Program-made: the position numbers and the translations under genes
Source: Fimenecus sp045613065
GTDB taxonomy: Bacteria > Bacillota > Clostridia > Oscillospirales > Acutalibacteraceae
Assembly: GCA_045613065.1 (NCBI GenBank)
Contig: JAZLAH010000038.1
Coordinates: 1-58,272, forward strand
DNA: 58,272 nt
Reading direction: 5' to 3'
Notes under the pieces: generated by a model
Told to the model about the DNA's origin: nothing
Database searches by the model: none
The model's input: the letters and a program-made list of their open reading frames with translations, nothing else
Shown here: in pieces, positions 40,571 to 49,395 of the stretch
Position numbering within the stretch: position 1 is the stretch's first letter
Layout: the number at the start of each line of letters is the position of its first letter

Positions 40571-40712
40571 CAAAGCAGTTTTTTATAGAAGTTTTAACGA
40601 AAGATTAAAAAAGCATTAATTATCTTAAAAATCATTGACAATAAAAATTTTAAAAGTTATCCTAATAGTATAAAATTGGCAATAATATGATTATCGAAAA
40701 GGAGGGACAAGA

Positions 40713-41429
40713 ATGGATGTACTTGAATATGTTTTAAGATATGTACTTTGTTTTCTTGCTATTGCAGTAATTCTTAACTGTGTATGGTCACTTATCCGTT
40801 TGCGTCCTGACAAAAAGGTTTATGCTATACTTGTGGATATGGCAAATGACAAGCAATATCCAATAACTTGTTATGAAACATCAGTTGGAAGAAGTAAACT
40901 TTGTGATGTTATTTTTTCTAACTCAACTGTTTCCCGTTTTCATGCGGTTGTGGCGCTTCGTAAAGATGGTTTTTATGTTTTTGATACAGAGTCAAAATCA
41001 GGTGTTTATGTAAATGAAGAAAAAATTGAGGAAAAAACGAAGCTTTCCAATGGAGATATAATTGCCTTTGGTACAGCAATTATGAAATTCTATATTGGTA
41101 ATGATGCAAACAATGACTTTTCACACAAAAATGAGAGGAAACAGATTCAGCCAAAAATCATAAACATTGTAGATGGCAGTGAATTTGTGCTTGATGGTGA
41201 TTTTATTACCATAGGAAGACAAAAAGGTAGCAATGTGGAACTTCCTGCTCCTTATGTGTCACGAAATCAAGCAGAGATTTTCAGAAGTAACGGCAAATGG
41301 TATATTGAAAACTATGGCTCAGTTACAAAAACCACTCTTAATGGTGATGTTATAAATAGAGTTACTCCACTTTTTGATGGCGATGTCATTAAAATAGGTG
41401 ATTTTGCATTTTTGTTTGAACAAAAATAA
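40713..41429 (+). CDS. Membrane-anchored protein with two FHA domains
   Basis: A 238-residue protein. One membrane segment (residues 5-28) precedes two forkhead-associated domains that bind phosphothreonine. FHA1: ETSVGRSKLCDVIFSNSTVSRFHAVV (read as GRS, then SRFH). FHA2: FITIGRQKGSNVELPAPYVSRNQAEI (GRQ, then SRNQ, where the usual His is Gln). It leads an operon with FtsW/RodA and a class B PBP. This order matches FHA-RodA-PbpA clusters of Actinobacteria that are governed by Ser/Thr kinases, but no kinase gene is nearby. AAGGAGGG precedes the ATG. Confidence 0.9.
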   Translation: MDVLEYVLRYVLCFLAIAVILNCVWSLIRLRPDKKVYAILVDMANDKQYPITCYETSVGRSKLCDVIFSNSTVSRFHAVVALRKDGFYVFDTESKSGVYVNEEKIEEKTKLSNGDIIAFGTAIMKFYIGNDANNDFSHKNERKQIQPKIINIVDGSEFVLDGDFITIGRQKGSNVELPAPYVSRNQAEIFRSNGKWYIENYGSVTKTTLNGDVINRVTPLFDGDVIKIGDFAFLFEQK

Positions 41430-41461
41430 AGTAAAAGTTTTTAAAAGGTAGGTGATAAAAT

Positions 41462-42700
41462 ATGCAGGGAATAAAAGCAAGAAACGTTAACCCATATATT
41501 ATGCTTTTCATAATAACTCTTTTTCAACTTATTTGTCTTGTAACTCTTATTACATCTGTTGAAGAACAGTATAAAAGCGGTATTCTTATAACTTTTGGTG
41601 GATATCTTTTAATAGAATATGCATATTTTATCGGTGCAAGAATGATTCTTAAAAGAAGAGGTTTTGAAGTAGAGTTAATTGCATTTTTGCTTACCTCTAT
41701 AGGACTTTCCATAACTGCAAGTGTTTATCCTGACGGAATTGTTAAGCAGTTTGTTGCGGTCGTTATCGGTATCGCTGGATTTGTTTTACTTCAATGGTTT
41801 ATGAGAGAGATAAAACTTTGTATCGGTGTTCGTGTGCCTGTTGCAGTTATTGCATTCGGACTTTTAGCAGCGACACTTGTTCTTGCAAAGGTGACAAATG
41901 GTGCAAAAAACTGGGTTTATATCGGTGGAATATCAGTTCAGCCGTCTGAACTTGTCAAGGTCGCATTTATCTTTGTGGGTGCAGCATCTCTTGAAAAATT
42001 ACAATCAAACCGAAGCCTTACAAAGTTTGTTGTTTTCGCTTTTGCTTGTGTTGGTGCACTTTTCCTTATGTACGACTTTGGTACAGCACTCATATTCTTC
42101 TTTACATTTATTGTAATTTCATTTATGCGTTCAGGCGACATAAGAACAATAGTTTTAGTTTGTACAGTTGCACTTATGGGTGGACTCCTTGTGTTAATTT
42201 TCAGACCTTATGTTGCAAATCGTTTTGCAGCTTATGGTCATGTGTGGGAATATTTTGATACATCAGGTTATCAGCAGACACGAACAATGATTTATTCTGC
42301 AAGTGGTGGATTTTTTGGAGTTGGACTTGGTAATGGTAAGCTTCGTCATATCTTTGCAGCGACAGAGGACTTGGTTTTTGGTGTTGTCTGTGAAGAATTT
42401 GGTATGATTATGGCAGGTGCAATTTTGCTTTCATATGTTGCATTGCTTGTTTATTCAATCCGTCACTCAAAGTATGCACGTTCATCATTTTATGCAATCT
42501 GTGCTTGTGCTGCATCGGCACTTATGCTTTTTCAGGCAGCACTTAATGTTTTTGGTGTTAATGACATTCTGCCACTTACAGGCGTGACACTTCCGTTTAT
42601 AAGTCGTGGTGGTTCAAGTATTATCAGTTGTTGGATGCTTCTTGCGTTTATTAAAGCTGTTGACCGTAGCACCTATCGATATGGAGGTGTTCGTCAATGA
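41462..42700 (+). CDS. FtsW/RodA/SpoVE family peptidoglycan polymerase
   Basis: A 412-residue SEDS protein with about ten membrane segments, the lipid II polymerase of elongation or division complexes. Family marks are AKVTNGAKNWVYIGGISVQPSEL, where the Gln-Pro-Ser-Glu loop is typical, a following FGTALIFFFTFI, and near the end GVTLPFISRGGSSIIS. The catalytic Asp region, YDFGTALI, is present. The stop overlaps the PBP start by four bases (ATGA). Whether it serves division or elongation is not decidable from this sequence. Confidence 0.94.
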   Translation: MQGIKARNVNPYIMLFIITLFQLICLVTLITSVEEQYKSGILITFGGYLLIEYAYFIGARMILKRRGFEVELIAFLLTSIGLSITASVYPDGIVKQFVAVVIGIAGFVLLQWFMREIKLCIGVRVPVAVIAFGLLAATLVLAKVTNGAKNWVYIGGISVQPSELVKVAFIFVGAASLEKLQSNRSLTKFVVFAFACVGALFLMYDFGTALIFFFTFIVISFMRSGDIRTIVLVCTVALMGGLLVLIFRPYVANRFAAYGHVWEYFDTSGYQQTRTMIYSASGGFFGVGLGNGKLRHIFAATEDLVFGVVCEEFGMIMAGAILLSYVALLVYSIRHSKYARSSFYAICACAASALMLFQAALNVFGVNDILPLTGVTLPFISRGGSSIISCWMLLAFIKAVDRSTYRYGGVRQ

Positions 42701-44091
42701 AATCTATTTCAAGAAGAGCATTATCCCTTTATTTGATTATTGTCTTATTCCTTGGAGGTTGCGGATTACTTTTTTATAATCTTGTGACTAATTCGTCGGA
42801 TTGGGCAATGAACAGGGTAAATAAGCATCTGTATTCCTCAGGAAATCTTGCAACTGCAGGTGATGTTACCGATGCAAATGGTGTTATCCTTGCAACCACA
42901 AAAGATGGAAAACGAGTGTATAACGAAAGCAAAAATATCCGACTTGCAACACTTCATACTGTTGGTGATAGTGCAGGGTTCATTGCAAGTGGTGTACAGA
43001 CATCATTCAAGGATGAGTTGACAGGATACACACTTGTTGATGGTGTTTATAATCTGAAAAGATATGGAAAGGGTAACGATATAAAACTTACACTCAATTC
43101 AAAGGTGTGTGCAACAGCTTATAAGGCACTTGGGAATAGAAAAGGTACAGTTGCTGTTATGAATTACAAAACAGGTGAGCTTGTTTGTGTTGTTTCGACA
43201 CCAACCTACGACATAAAGAATAAGCCTGATGATATTGCTACAAACACTACTGATAAATATGAAGGCATATATATGAATAGATTTTTCTCAGGACTTTATA
43301 CACCGGGTTCAACATTTAAGGTAATTACTGCTGCTTGTGCAATCGAGAATATTCCTGATATATACAGTCGAACTTTCCAATGTGACGGAAAAATTCTGAT
43401 TGGTGAGGGATATGTTATTTGTAATGGCATTCATGGCGAAATTGACTTCGAAACAGCAATGAACAAGTCTTGTAACTGTGCTTTTGCAAAGATTGCAGAT
43501 GAATTAGGCAGTGAAAAACTCACATTAACAGCAGAAAGACTGGGCTTTAATTCGAAGAAAATTACAGTAAGTGACAAAATTAGTTGTGCAAAAAGTAAAT
43601 TTAATCTAAGTGAATCTTCAGCACTTGATATTGGTTGGGCTGGAATAGGCCAATACACAACGCTTATTAATCCGTGTCAGATGCTCACAATCGTTTCAGC
43701 GATTGCTAATGGTGGTATAGCAAACGAGCCATATCTTGTAAGCGAAATTACCAATCCTGAAGGAAAGGTAATGTTTACGGAAAAGACAAAATCTTTGGGA
43801 GAATATTTTGATTATTCGGTTGCACAAAGTCTTGATAACATTCTTCGTTCAAATGTTAAGAAACAATATGGTGATTGGTATTTTCCAAATCTTAATATGT
43901 GTGGAAAAACAGGTACAGCAGAAATCAGTGATGATGAGGATGCAAAACCTAATGCTCTTTTTGTTGGGTATTCTCAAAATGAAGAAACACCATTTGCAAT
44001 TATTGTTGTTGTAGAAAATACAACCTCAGCGATAAAAAGCGCAGTACCTATAGCATCGACAGTTATGAAAGAAATTAATGTACAATACTAA
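42697..44091 (+). CDS. Class B penicillin-binding protein (PbpA-like transpeptidase)
   Basis: A 464-residue D,D-transpeptidase partner of the preceding SEDS polymerase. An N-terminal membrane anchor (residues 8-30) and a short dimerisation-like domain (GDVTDANGVILATTKDGKR) are followed by the transpeptidase domain. Active-site motifs are PGSTFK (SxxK), NKSCNCAF (SxN) and CGKTGTAE (KTG). The short N-domain places it in the PbpA group rather than PBP2. It ends the FHA-FtsW-PBP operon, closed by a strong terminator. Confidence 0.94.
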   Translation: MKSISRRALSLYLIIVLFLGGCGLLFYNLVTNSSDWAMNRVNKHLYSSGNLATAGDVTDANGVILATTKDGKRVYNESKNIRLATLHTVGDSAGFIASGVQTSFKDELTGYTLVDGVYNLKRYGKGNDIKLTLNSKVCATAYKALGNRKGTVAVMNYKTGELVCVVSTPTYDIKNKPDDIATNTTDKYEGIYMNRFFSGLYTPGSTFKVITAACAIENIPDIYSRTFQCDGKILIGEGYVICNGIHGEIDFETAMNKSCNCAFAKIADELGSEKLTLTAERLGFNSKKITVSDKISCAKSKFNLSESSALDIGWAGIGQYTTLINPCQMLTIVSAIANGGIANEPYLVSEITNPEGKVMFTEKTKSLGEYFDYSVAQSLDNILRSNVKKQYGDWYFPNLNMCGKTGTAEISDDEDAKPNALFVGYSQNEETPFAIIVVVENTTSAIKSAVPIASTVMKEINVQY

Positions 44092-44098
44092 ATAAAGA

Positions 44099-44132
44099 AA
44101 GCACTTATCACAACGATAAGTGCTTATTTTTT
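44099..44132. terminator. Strong terminator after the FHA-FtsW-PBP operon
   Basis: An eleven-base stem (AAGCACTTATC with GATAAGTGCTT), a loop ACAAC, and then ATTTTTTT. Left-flanking A residues make it usable for the convergent amidase gene as well. Confidence 0.9.
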
Positions 44133-45922
44133 TACTCTTTTTTCTTTTTTATTACAAGGAAGATTGTTGCACCGATTATCAACACAACTCCTACAATGAT
44201 AAATAATATAGGCAGGAATGGTTTTGAATTATCTTGTTCAGAATTTTCCGGATTTGTTGTTGATTCAGTGGTGCTTGTGGTTGATGATATGTCAGTTTCT
44301 GTAATTGGTTTTGTTTCTGTTTGTTCAGTAGTTGTTTCTTCTGTTGTTGTTTCAGTTGTAGTTTTTTTTGTAGTTGTTTCAATTACAATTACCTTATCTG
44401 AAATAGCAGGAATTTCGTATTTTTGTAATATATCATTCAATGAACCTACATTCCATTTTGAATATAAGTCAGGAGCACCTGATGGAACTTTTCTTGCTTC
44501 AAATCTTTGGGTATATGAATAGGCAACATTCAAAAGCATTTGTTCAGTATTTTTGTCCGAAAGAATTTCCATTCCGATTCCTGCTCCTGATGAATGGTAA
44601 CCGATAAGCAATGACATTTCAGGCATACTTGTTGACGGTGAAATAACACGACAATTATTTAAGAACACCTGATTCCACACATTCCAATATTTCCCCGATG
44701 AATCAGTACCACTTTTTAATGGTGTTGACAGATATGTAGGGAAAACAAGCGCATCAAGGTCGTTTTCTTTCATAAACGCTTTTATCTCATTATAAAACTC
44801 TTTCTTTATTGAAAAATCATGTTTTACAAATGTTTTATATGCTGATTCAAAAAGTTGAGGCATTGAAACCGATACAACCTCAGCACCACAGCTTTTAAGG
44901 TTATTTACTGCAGTATTAAAGGTATTTATGACCTCTGTATCTATATTTTTTTCTGTACGGTATTGCAGGTCAAACTGCTTGATTTTCTTTTCTTTTAATG
45001 CTTCGTCAGTTTCAGTTATGAGAGACGTTTCGATAGGTCCAGAAAGCTCTGATAAAACACCAAGCTTAAGTCCACTTATAGCAGAAGAATTAAGATTTCT
45101 TTCGTATGAATATTTGTTTTCAGTCAAAACATCAAGCATAATTGCCTGGTCATAAATTGAACGGGTGACTGCACCGACAACATCACGACTATTGTTAAGG
45201 TGAGTACAACCTTTAAAGGATATTTTGTTAAGTGTTGGACGAAGTGAATAACAGCCATTGAGTATTGCGGGGATTCGCAAAGAAGAATTTGTGTCTGTAC
45301 CAAGTCCTGCTACTGAAAAATTAAGGCTGACTGCAGCTGCAGTTCCTCCTGAAGAACCACCTGCAGAAAGTATGGTGCTATATGCGTTTTTTGTTTCACC
45401 TTTAATTTTACTGTAAGATGTTCTCGCATCCTGTGCATCTGTACTCATATTGGTTTTTCCTACGATTACAGCTCCTTCTTTTAAAAGAAGAGAAACAACA
45501 TAAGCATTATCTGTTGCGATTTCACAATCTTCAATTTTGTGGCCATTAGTTGTGTAGAAACCTTCAAGGTTCATATTATCTTTAATAACAACCGGTACAC
45601 CGAAAAGAGAGCCTTTGTTTTTACTGTCAGCCAGTGCTTTATCTCTTTCTTTTGCCACGTCAAGTGATTCATAACAAATGGTGATAAAGCAGTTGTAAGA
45701 TTTATTATATTTCTCAATTCTTTCAATGTAATATGAAACAAGTTCTTCACAAGAAATTATTCTGCTATCAATTGCTGTTCGTATTGTTAATATATCTGCT
45801 TCAAATAGAGCAGAGAGGATTGATTCCTTTTCCACTATGGATTTTTTGTCTTCGGCAAAAGCAATAGTAAAGGAACTAAAGAACAATATACAAGCAAGTA
45901 TTATCGAAAAAAATCTTTTCAT
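44132..45922 (-). CDS. Surface-anchored amidase-signature family hydrolase
   Basis: A 596-residue exported amidase. Signal peptide (1-23); amidase-signature domain with the catalytic Lys in GVPVVIKDNMN and the cis-Ser in SAGGSSGGTAAA. The nucleophile region reads GTDTNSSLRIPA against the family's GTDTGGSIRxPA; the Ser is kept but the two glycines are replaced. A Thr/Glu-rich spacer (about residues 515-560) leads to a membrane anchor (FLPILFIIVGVVLIIGATIF) and KKKKE. It would cut amides at the cell surface; the substrate is unknown. Confidence 0.85.
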   Translation of the reverse strand: MKRFFSIILACILFFSSFTIAFAEDKKSIVEKESILSALFEADILTIRTAIDSRIISCEELVSYYIERIEKYNKSYNCFITICYESLDVAKERDKALADSKNKGSLFGVPVVIKDNMNLEGFYTTNGHKIEDCEIATDNAYVVSLLLKEGAVIVGKTNMSTDAQDARTSYSKIKGETKNAYSTILSAGGSSGGTAAAVSLNFSVAGLGTDTNSSLRIPAILNGCYSLRPTLNKISFKGCTHLNNSRDVVGAVTRSIYDQAIMLDVLTENKYSYERNLNSSAISGLKLGVLSELSGPIETSLITETDEALKEKKIKQFDLQYRTEKNIDTEVINTFNTAVNNLKSCGAEVVSVSMPQLFESAYKTFVKHDFSIKKEFYNEIKAFMKENDLDALVFPTYLSTPLKSGTDSSGKYWNVWNQVFLNNCRVISPSTSMPEMSLLIGYHSSGAGIGMEILSDKNTEQMLLNVAYSYTQRFEARKVPSGAPDLYSKWNVGSLNDILQKYEIPAISDKVIVIETTTKKTTTETTTEETTTEQTETKPITETDISSTTSTTESTTNPENSEQDNSKPFLPILFIIVGVVLIIGATIFLVIKKKKE

Positions 45923-45953
45923 AACATCCCTCTTTGCATAATCTCATAAGAGG

Positions 45954-45982
45954 ATTATAATACCAAATGACGTAAAAAGCAA
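45954..45982 (-). promoter_or_regulatory. Sigma-A promoter for the amidase gene
   Basis: Minus strand: -35 TTGCTT (45977-45982), a 17-bp spacer, and a consensus -10 TATAAT (45954-45959). Confidence 0.75.
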
Positions 45983-45987
45983 ATAAA

Positions 45988-46017
45988 AAACAGGACAGAT
46001 AAAAATCCGCCCTGTTT
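45988..46017 (-). terminator. Terminator after the cohesin-like gene
   Basis: On the minus strand a twelve-pair stem (two G-U) from AAACAGGGCGGA with TCTGTCCTGTTT, a loop TTTTTA, then TTTATTTG. It sits just upstream of the amidase promoter. Confidence 0.8.
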
Positions 46018-46037
46018 ATAGGAAAAAGAAAAAACTA

Positions 46038-46853
46038 TTATTCTGCGTAAATTTTTGTTGTCTTGAAAAGACTACGGAAGAAACCACCGATTTTCTGGAA
46101 GAAACCTGCCTTTGATGTCATTTCAACAGAAACAGAATCAATTTCAACATTACGTGAATTATAAAGTGTTGCAGTAAATACTGTATCACCATTCGAGTCT
46201 GAAATAATAGTCAAGCTCTTACCGTCAGTAGAAGTAGTTGTTTTAAAATTACTATTACTTGCTGACCATACGATTTTTGAACCTGATGGAAGAGTTTTGA
46301 GTGTATCTGCATGAAGAACGATGCCATCTTTATAACGGATAGTTGTTGTTGATGGTGCTCTCATTTTTAAATAACCTGAAGCAAAAGTGAATGTTTTTGC
46401 TGATACAGCGTTTACTGCATTAGTAACGTTTGTTTCACTAGTACCATTCGCAGTATAGGCTTCAACAACAGCAACAGAAATTGTACCATTTGATTTTAAA
46501 GCCTTAAGCTTAATTGTGAAGAATGTTTTTGAAGAACCGCTGAGACCATATGTAGATGCACCTAAATATTTGATTTTGCCTAATGTGGCATTGTAAGATT
46601 CTCTTTCAAAAACACCTTTACATGAGCCTGAATTAGAAACTATCTCGAAAGCAGATGTGTCATAATAAATCTCATATTCAAATGAACAAAGATTAGAATT
46701 CGCAGAAACACTTGCAGTTAATGTAACAACATCACCTGCTGATACACTTGTTTTATTTACTGTTGTTGTGACAGTAGGCGTTGCAGCATAAACGACAGGA
46801 ACCATTGCCAAAAGCATAAGTGCTGCTAAAATAATAGATAATACCTTTTTCAT
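46038..46853 (-). CDS. Secreted cohesin-like protein with shared C-terminal module
   Basis: A 271-residue exported protein. Signal peptide (1-23), then a domain resembling cohesin/dockerin-partner folds (residues 25-155; TTTVNKTSVSAGDVVTLTA, SFEYEIYYDTSAFEIV, KTFFTIKLKAL). Residues 165-245 are Ig-like (IRYKDGIVLHADTLKTLP). The end, SKAGFFQKIGGFFRSLFK, is an amphipathic helix followed by TTKIY. The Ig-like part and tail match the C-terminus of the LRR protein at 52113. It might help assemble or retain surface proteins. No dockerin was recognised in the window. Confidence 0.78.
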   Translation of the reverse strand: MKKVLSIILAALMLLAMVPVVYAATPTVTTTVNKTSVSAGDVVTLTASVSANSNLCSFEYEIYYDTSAFEIVSNSGSCKGVFERESYNATLGKIKYLGASTYGLSGSSKTFFTIKLKALKSNGTISVAVVEAYTANGTSETNVTNAVNAVSAKTFTFASGYLKMRAPSTTTIRYKDGIVLHADTLKTLPSGSKIVWSASNSNFKTTTSTDGKSLTIISDSNGDTVFTATLYNSRNVEIDSVSVEMTSKAGFFQKIGGFFRSLFKTTKIYAE

Positions 46854-46894
46854 ATTTTTTGCTCCCTATTGTTAAAATTTGTTTTTATATAATG

Positions 46895-46923
46895 ATTATA
46901 AAGAAATAACAAATCAAAGTCAA
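46895..46923 (-). promoter_or_regulatory. Sigma-A promoter for the cohesin-like gene
   Basis: Minus strand: -35 TTGACT (46918-46923), which overlaps the cca stop codon, a 17-bp spacer, and a consensus -10 TATAAT (46895-46900). Confidence 0.78.
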
Positions 46924-48275
46924 GTTTTAAAATGAGATTGAACATAATCAGTGATTTCATTGGTTTCATTTTTGATTTTCTCATTTATAACCAGGTCAAG
47001 AACAGAATCGAGAATTTGTCCAATTTCTTTACCTTTAAATCCCATAGAAATCAAATCGTTACCATTGATTTTCAAGTCTTTTACAGAAAAACACTCTTGC
47101 TCACTGAGAATTTTGTTTATCATATCATAGGTTTTATCGTAAAAGTCATTGCCACGGAAATATTCAGGATTCTGGGCACAATTATCGCAAAACTTAATGT
47201 GGATAAGGTCAAATATCAGTTCTTTTCCTATTTGTGACATTATTTTTTTAAGCCGTTTTTTGTCAGGAAGAATATTATCGTTGATTATTATAGGTGAATC
47301 ATGAAAATTTACAAGAGTCACAACTTTGTTTTTAGTATCATTATCAAAACGAAGTCTGGTCAGTATTTTTTCTGTAATTTCAGCACTTTTCTTTGGATGT
47401 CCATAATAATGCTGTTCACCTTTTTCATCAAAATGAGCAACAATAGGTTTCCCGATATCGTGGAAAAAAAGTGCAAGACGAATTATAGGGTCAGGTTTGC
47501 TTTTTTCTACTGACTTTAAAATATGAGTATATACATCATAACAATGGTGTCTGTTCTTTTGCTCAAAACCTACACATATTTCAATTTCAGGAATAAATAC
47601 GGAAATTACATCTGGAAATTCCTGAAGCACATTATAAGCATTTTTACCACAGATAAGTTTTGTGAATTCAACCTGAATCCGTTCTGCAGAGATGTTTTTA
47701 AGCAAATCTTTACATTTATGAATTGCATTTTTTGTATTTTCTTCAATAGTGAACCCTAAAACAGAAGAAAATCGCAATGCACGAAGAATTCGCAAAGCAT
47801 CCTCACGAAATCTTGTTTGGGCATCACCGATACAACGGATAGTTTTACTTTCAATATCCTTAATTCCATCCACAAGGTCGCAAAAACCCGATGAAAAGTC
47901 GTATGCGATAGCATTCATTGTGAAATCACGACGGACAACATCATCTGAAAGTGATTTTGAAAAAGAAACACTATCGGGATGACGATTATCGGAATATGCG
48001 CCCTCACTTCTGTATGTGGTTATTTCAATAGGCTCATTGTCAATCAGTACAGTTACTGTGCCGTGTTTTATACCTGTTTCAATAACACGAAAATCCTTAA
48101 AAACCTCTTTAACCTGTGTGGGTGTTGCACTTGTTGTAATATCAATATCACCAATTGGTAAATTCATTATAAAGTCACGGACACTACCACCGATTAAAAA
48201 TGCCTCAAAGCCGTTTGACTTTAAAGTTTCAACAGCAACTTTTGAGGCAGGTTTAAATTGATTAGTTTTGTTCAT
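46920..48275 (-). CDS. cca: CCA tRNA nucleotidyltransferase with HD domain
   Basis: A 451-residue class II nucleotidyltransferase that adds or repairs the 3' CCA of tRNA. The head, FLIGGSVRDFIMNLPIGDID, carries the metal Asp pair; RRDFTMNAIAYD and the RFREDALRILRALRF helix bind primer and nucleotide. A C-terminal HD phosphohydrolase domain is present: LALFFHDIGKP with HHCYDVYTHIL. It overlaps the TSCPD gene by 14 bp, last of four overlapping minus-strand genes. Confidence 0.94.
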   Translation of the reverse strand: MNKTNQFKPASKVAVETLKSNGFEAFLIGGSVRDFIMNLPIGDIDITTSATPTQVKEVFKDFRVIETGIKHGTVTVLIDNEPIEITTYRSEGAYSDNRHPDSVSFSKSLSDDVVRRDFTMNAIAYDFSSGFCDLVDGIKDIESKTIRCIGDAQTRFREDALRILRALRFSSVLGFTIEENTKNAIHKCKDLLKNISAERIQVEFTKLICGKNAYNVLQEFPDVISVFIPEIEICVGFEQKNRHHCYDVYTHILKSVEKSKPDPIIRLALFFHDIGKPIVAHFDEKGEQHYYGHPKKSAEITEKILTRLRFDNDTKNKVVTLVNFHDSPIIINDNILPDKKRLKKIMSQIGKELIFDLIHIKFCDNCAQNPEYFRGNDFYDKTYDMINKILSEQECFSVKDLKINGNDLISMGFKGKEIGQILDSVLDLVINEKIKNETNEITDYVQSHFKT

Positions 48276-48516
48276 TCAACGCCTCTTCAAGAGCAAGGGC
48301 TAATTGGTCAGGACAAGAAGTAGATTTAAAACCACACTTAAGTCCTTTAATAAGTGGAATTATTTCTTCTGCCTTTTTACCTTCAACAAGAGCTGCGATA
48401 CCTTTAAGGTTTCCGTTACAGCCACCGTAAAAAGATACGTTTTTTACTATTCCATTTTCTAATTCAAAAGAAATTTCTCGTGCACAAGTACCACGAGTGT
48501 TGTATTTATAATTCAT
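48262..48516 (-). CDS. TSCPD domain protein (TIGR03905 type)
   Basis: An 84-residue protein with the signature KSTSCPDQLALALEEAL near its end; this TSCPD domain also occurs at the end of some ribonucleotide reductases, where its Cys acts with metal. Residues include Cys at TRGTCARE, GGCNGN and KCGFKS, enough for one metal site. It starts right after the rsmA stop and overlaps cca. Function is not established. Confidence 0.85.
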   Translation of the reverse strand: MNYKYNTRGTCAREISFELENGIVKNVSFYGGCNGNLKGIAALVEGKKAEEIIPLIKGLKCGFKSTSCPDQLALALEEALNEQN

Positions 48517-49395
48517 TTATTTAACCTCACAAATATTGTTTGAAAGTGTTACCAAATCTTCCATTGTAAGTGCTTCTGCACGAGCAGTAGCAGAAAGTCC
48601 TGATTTCTGGATAGCAAGAGAAATTTTTTCTTTCTCGATTCCCATACCACTTGAAACGGAATTAAGGATAGTTTTTCTTCGTTGTGCAAATGCAGATTTT
48701 ATCATTTTAAAGAAAACTGTTTCGTCAGTTACTTTATAGTCACCTTTTTTTGTCAAATCAAGTTGAATTACGCAACTATCAACCTTTGGACTTGGAAAAA
48801 ATGAACCACGGGAAACATCAAAAAGTTTCTTCGCCTCTGCATAATAGTTTACGGCAACAGTAACAGCACCACTTTCTCGCGAACCGACTTTTGCACAAAG
48901 ACGGTCACCAGCTTCTTTTTGTACCATAACAATTATTTTACTGAAAGGTAGTTTTTCCTCTAGAAGTCGCATTATAACAGGTGAAGTGATATAGTATGGC
49001 AAATTAGCACATACAAAGATTTCCATTCCGTCAAAGTGTTCTTTTACAATGCTATCAAGGTCTGCTTTGAGAATATCTTCGTTGATAAGTGTCAGGTTGT
49101 CATATCCTGAAAGAGTGTCATTAAGCACAGGGAAAAGTCGTGTGTCAAGTTCAACACATACAACCTTGTCACATCTTTCAAGCAATTCTTTTGTAAGAAC
49201 ACCAACACCGGCACCAATTTCAAGTACACCGATTTTACCGTCTGTACTTTCTCTTACAGCTTCTGCCATACGAGGACAAACAGTTGGATTTACAAGGAAA
49301 TTCTGTCCTAAACCTTTTGAAAATGTAACATCATGGTCACCCATAACCTTTTTGATAACAGAAAGGTCGGTGAGTTTATAATTTTTCTTATCCAA
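48517..49395 (-). CDS. rsmA: 16S rRNA dimethyladenosine transferase (KsgA)
   Basis: A 292-residue Rossmann-fold methyltransferase that dimethylates A1518 and A1519 of 16S rRNA. SAM motif I is VLEIGAGVGVLTKEL, and the catalytic NLPY motif appears as CANLPYYITSPVIMR. The opener, FSKGLGQNFLVNP, is diagnostic of KsgA. It overlaps the aminotransferase gene by 8 bp at its start and abuts the TSCPD gene at its end. Confidence 0.96.
   Translation of the reverse strand: MDKKNYKLTDLSVIKKVMGDHDVTFSKGLGQNFLVNPTVCPRMAEAVRESTDGKIGVLEIGAGVGVLTKELLERCDKVVCVELDTRLFPVLNDTLSGYDNLTLINEDILKADLDSIVKEHFDGMEIFVCANLPYYITSPVIMRLLEEKLPFSKIIVMVQKEAGDRLCAKVGSRESGAVTVAVNYYAEAKKLFDVSRGSFFPSPKVDSCVIQLDLTKKGDYKVTDETVFFKMIKSAFAQRRKTILNSVSSGMGIEKEKISLAIQKSGLSATARAEALTMEDLVTLSNNICEVK

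Noticed and set aside
40635..40676. TTGACA followed by TATAAA-like sequence before the FHA gene
   Set aside because: The spacing is 28 bp to TATAAA and 22 bp to TAATAG; no -10 box at 16-18 bp is convincing, so I did not list a promoter.
46038..46853. Evidence for a cellulosome
   Set aside because: One cohesin-like domain occurs, but no dockerin-bearing enzyme was recognised in the window.
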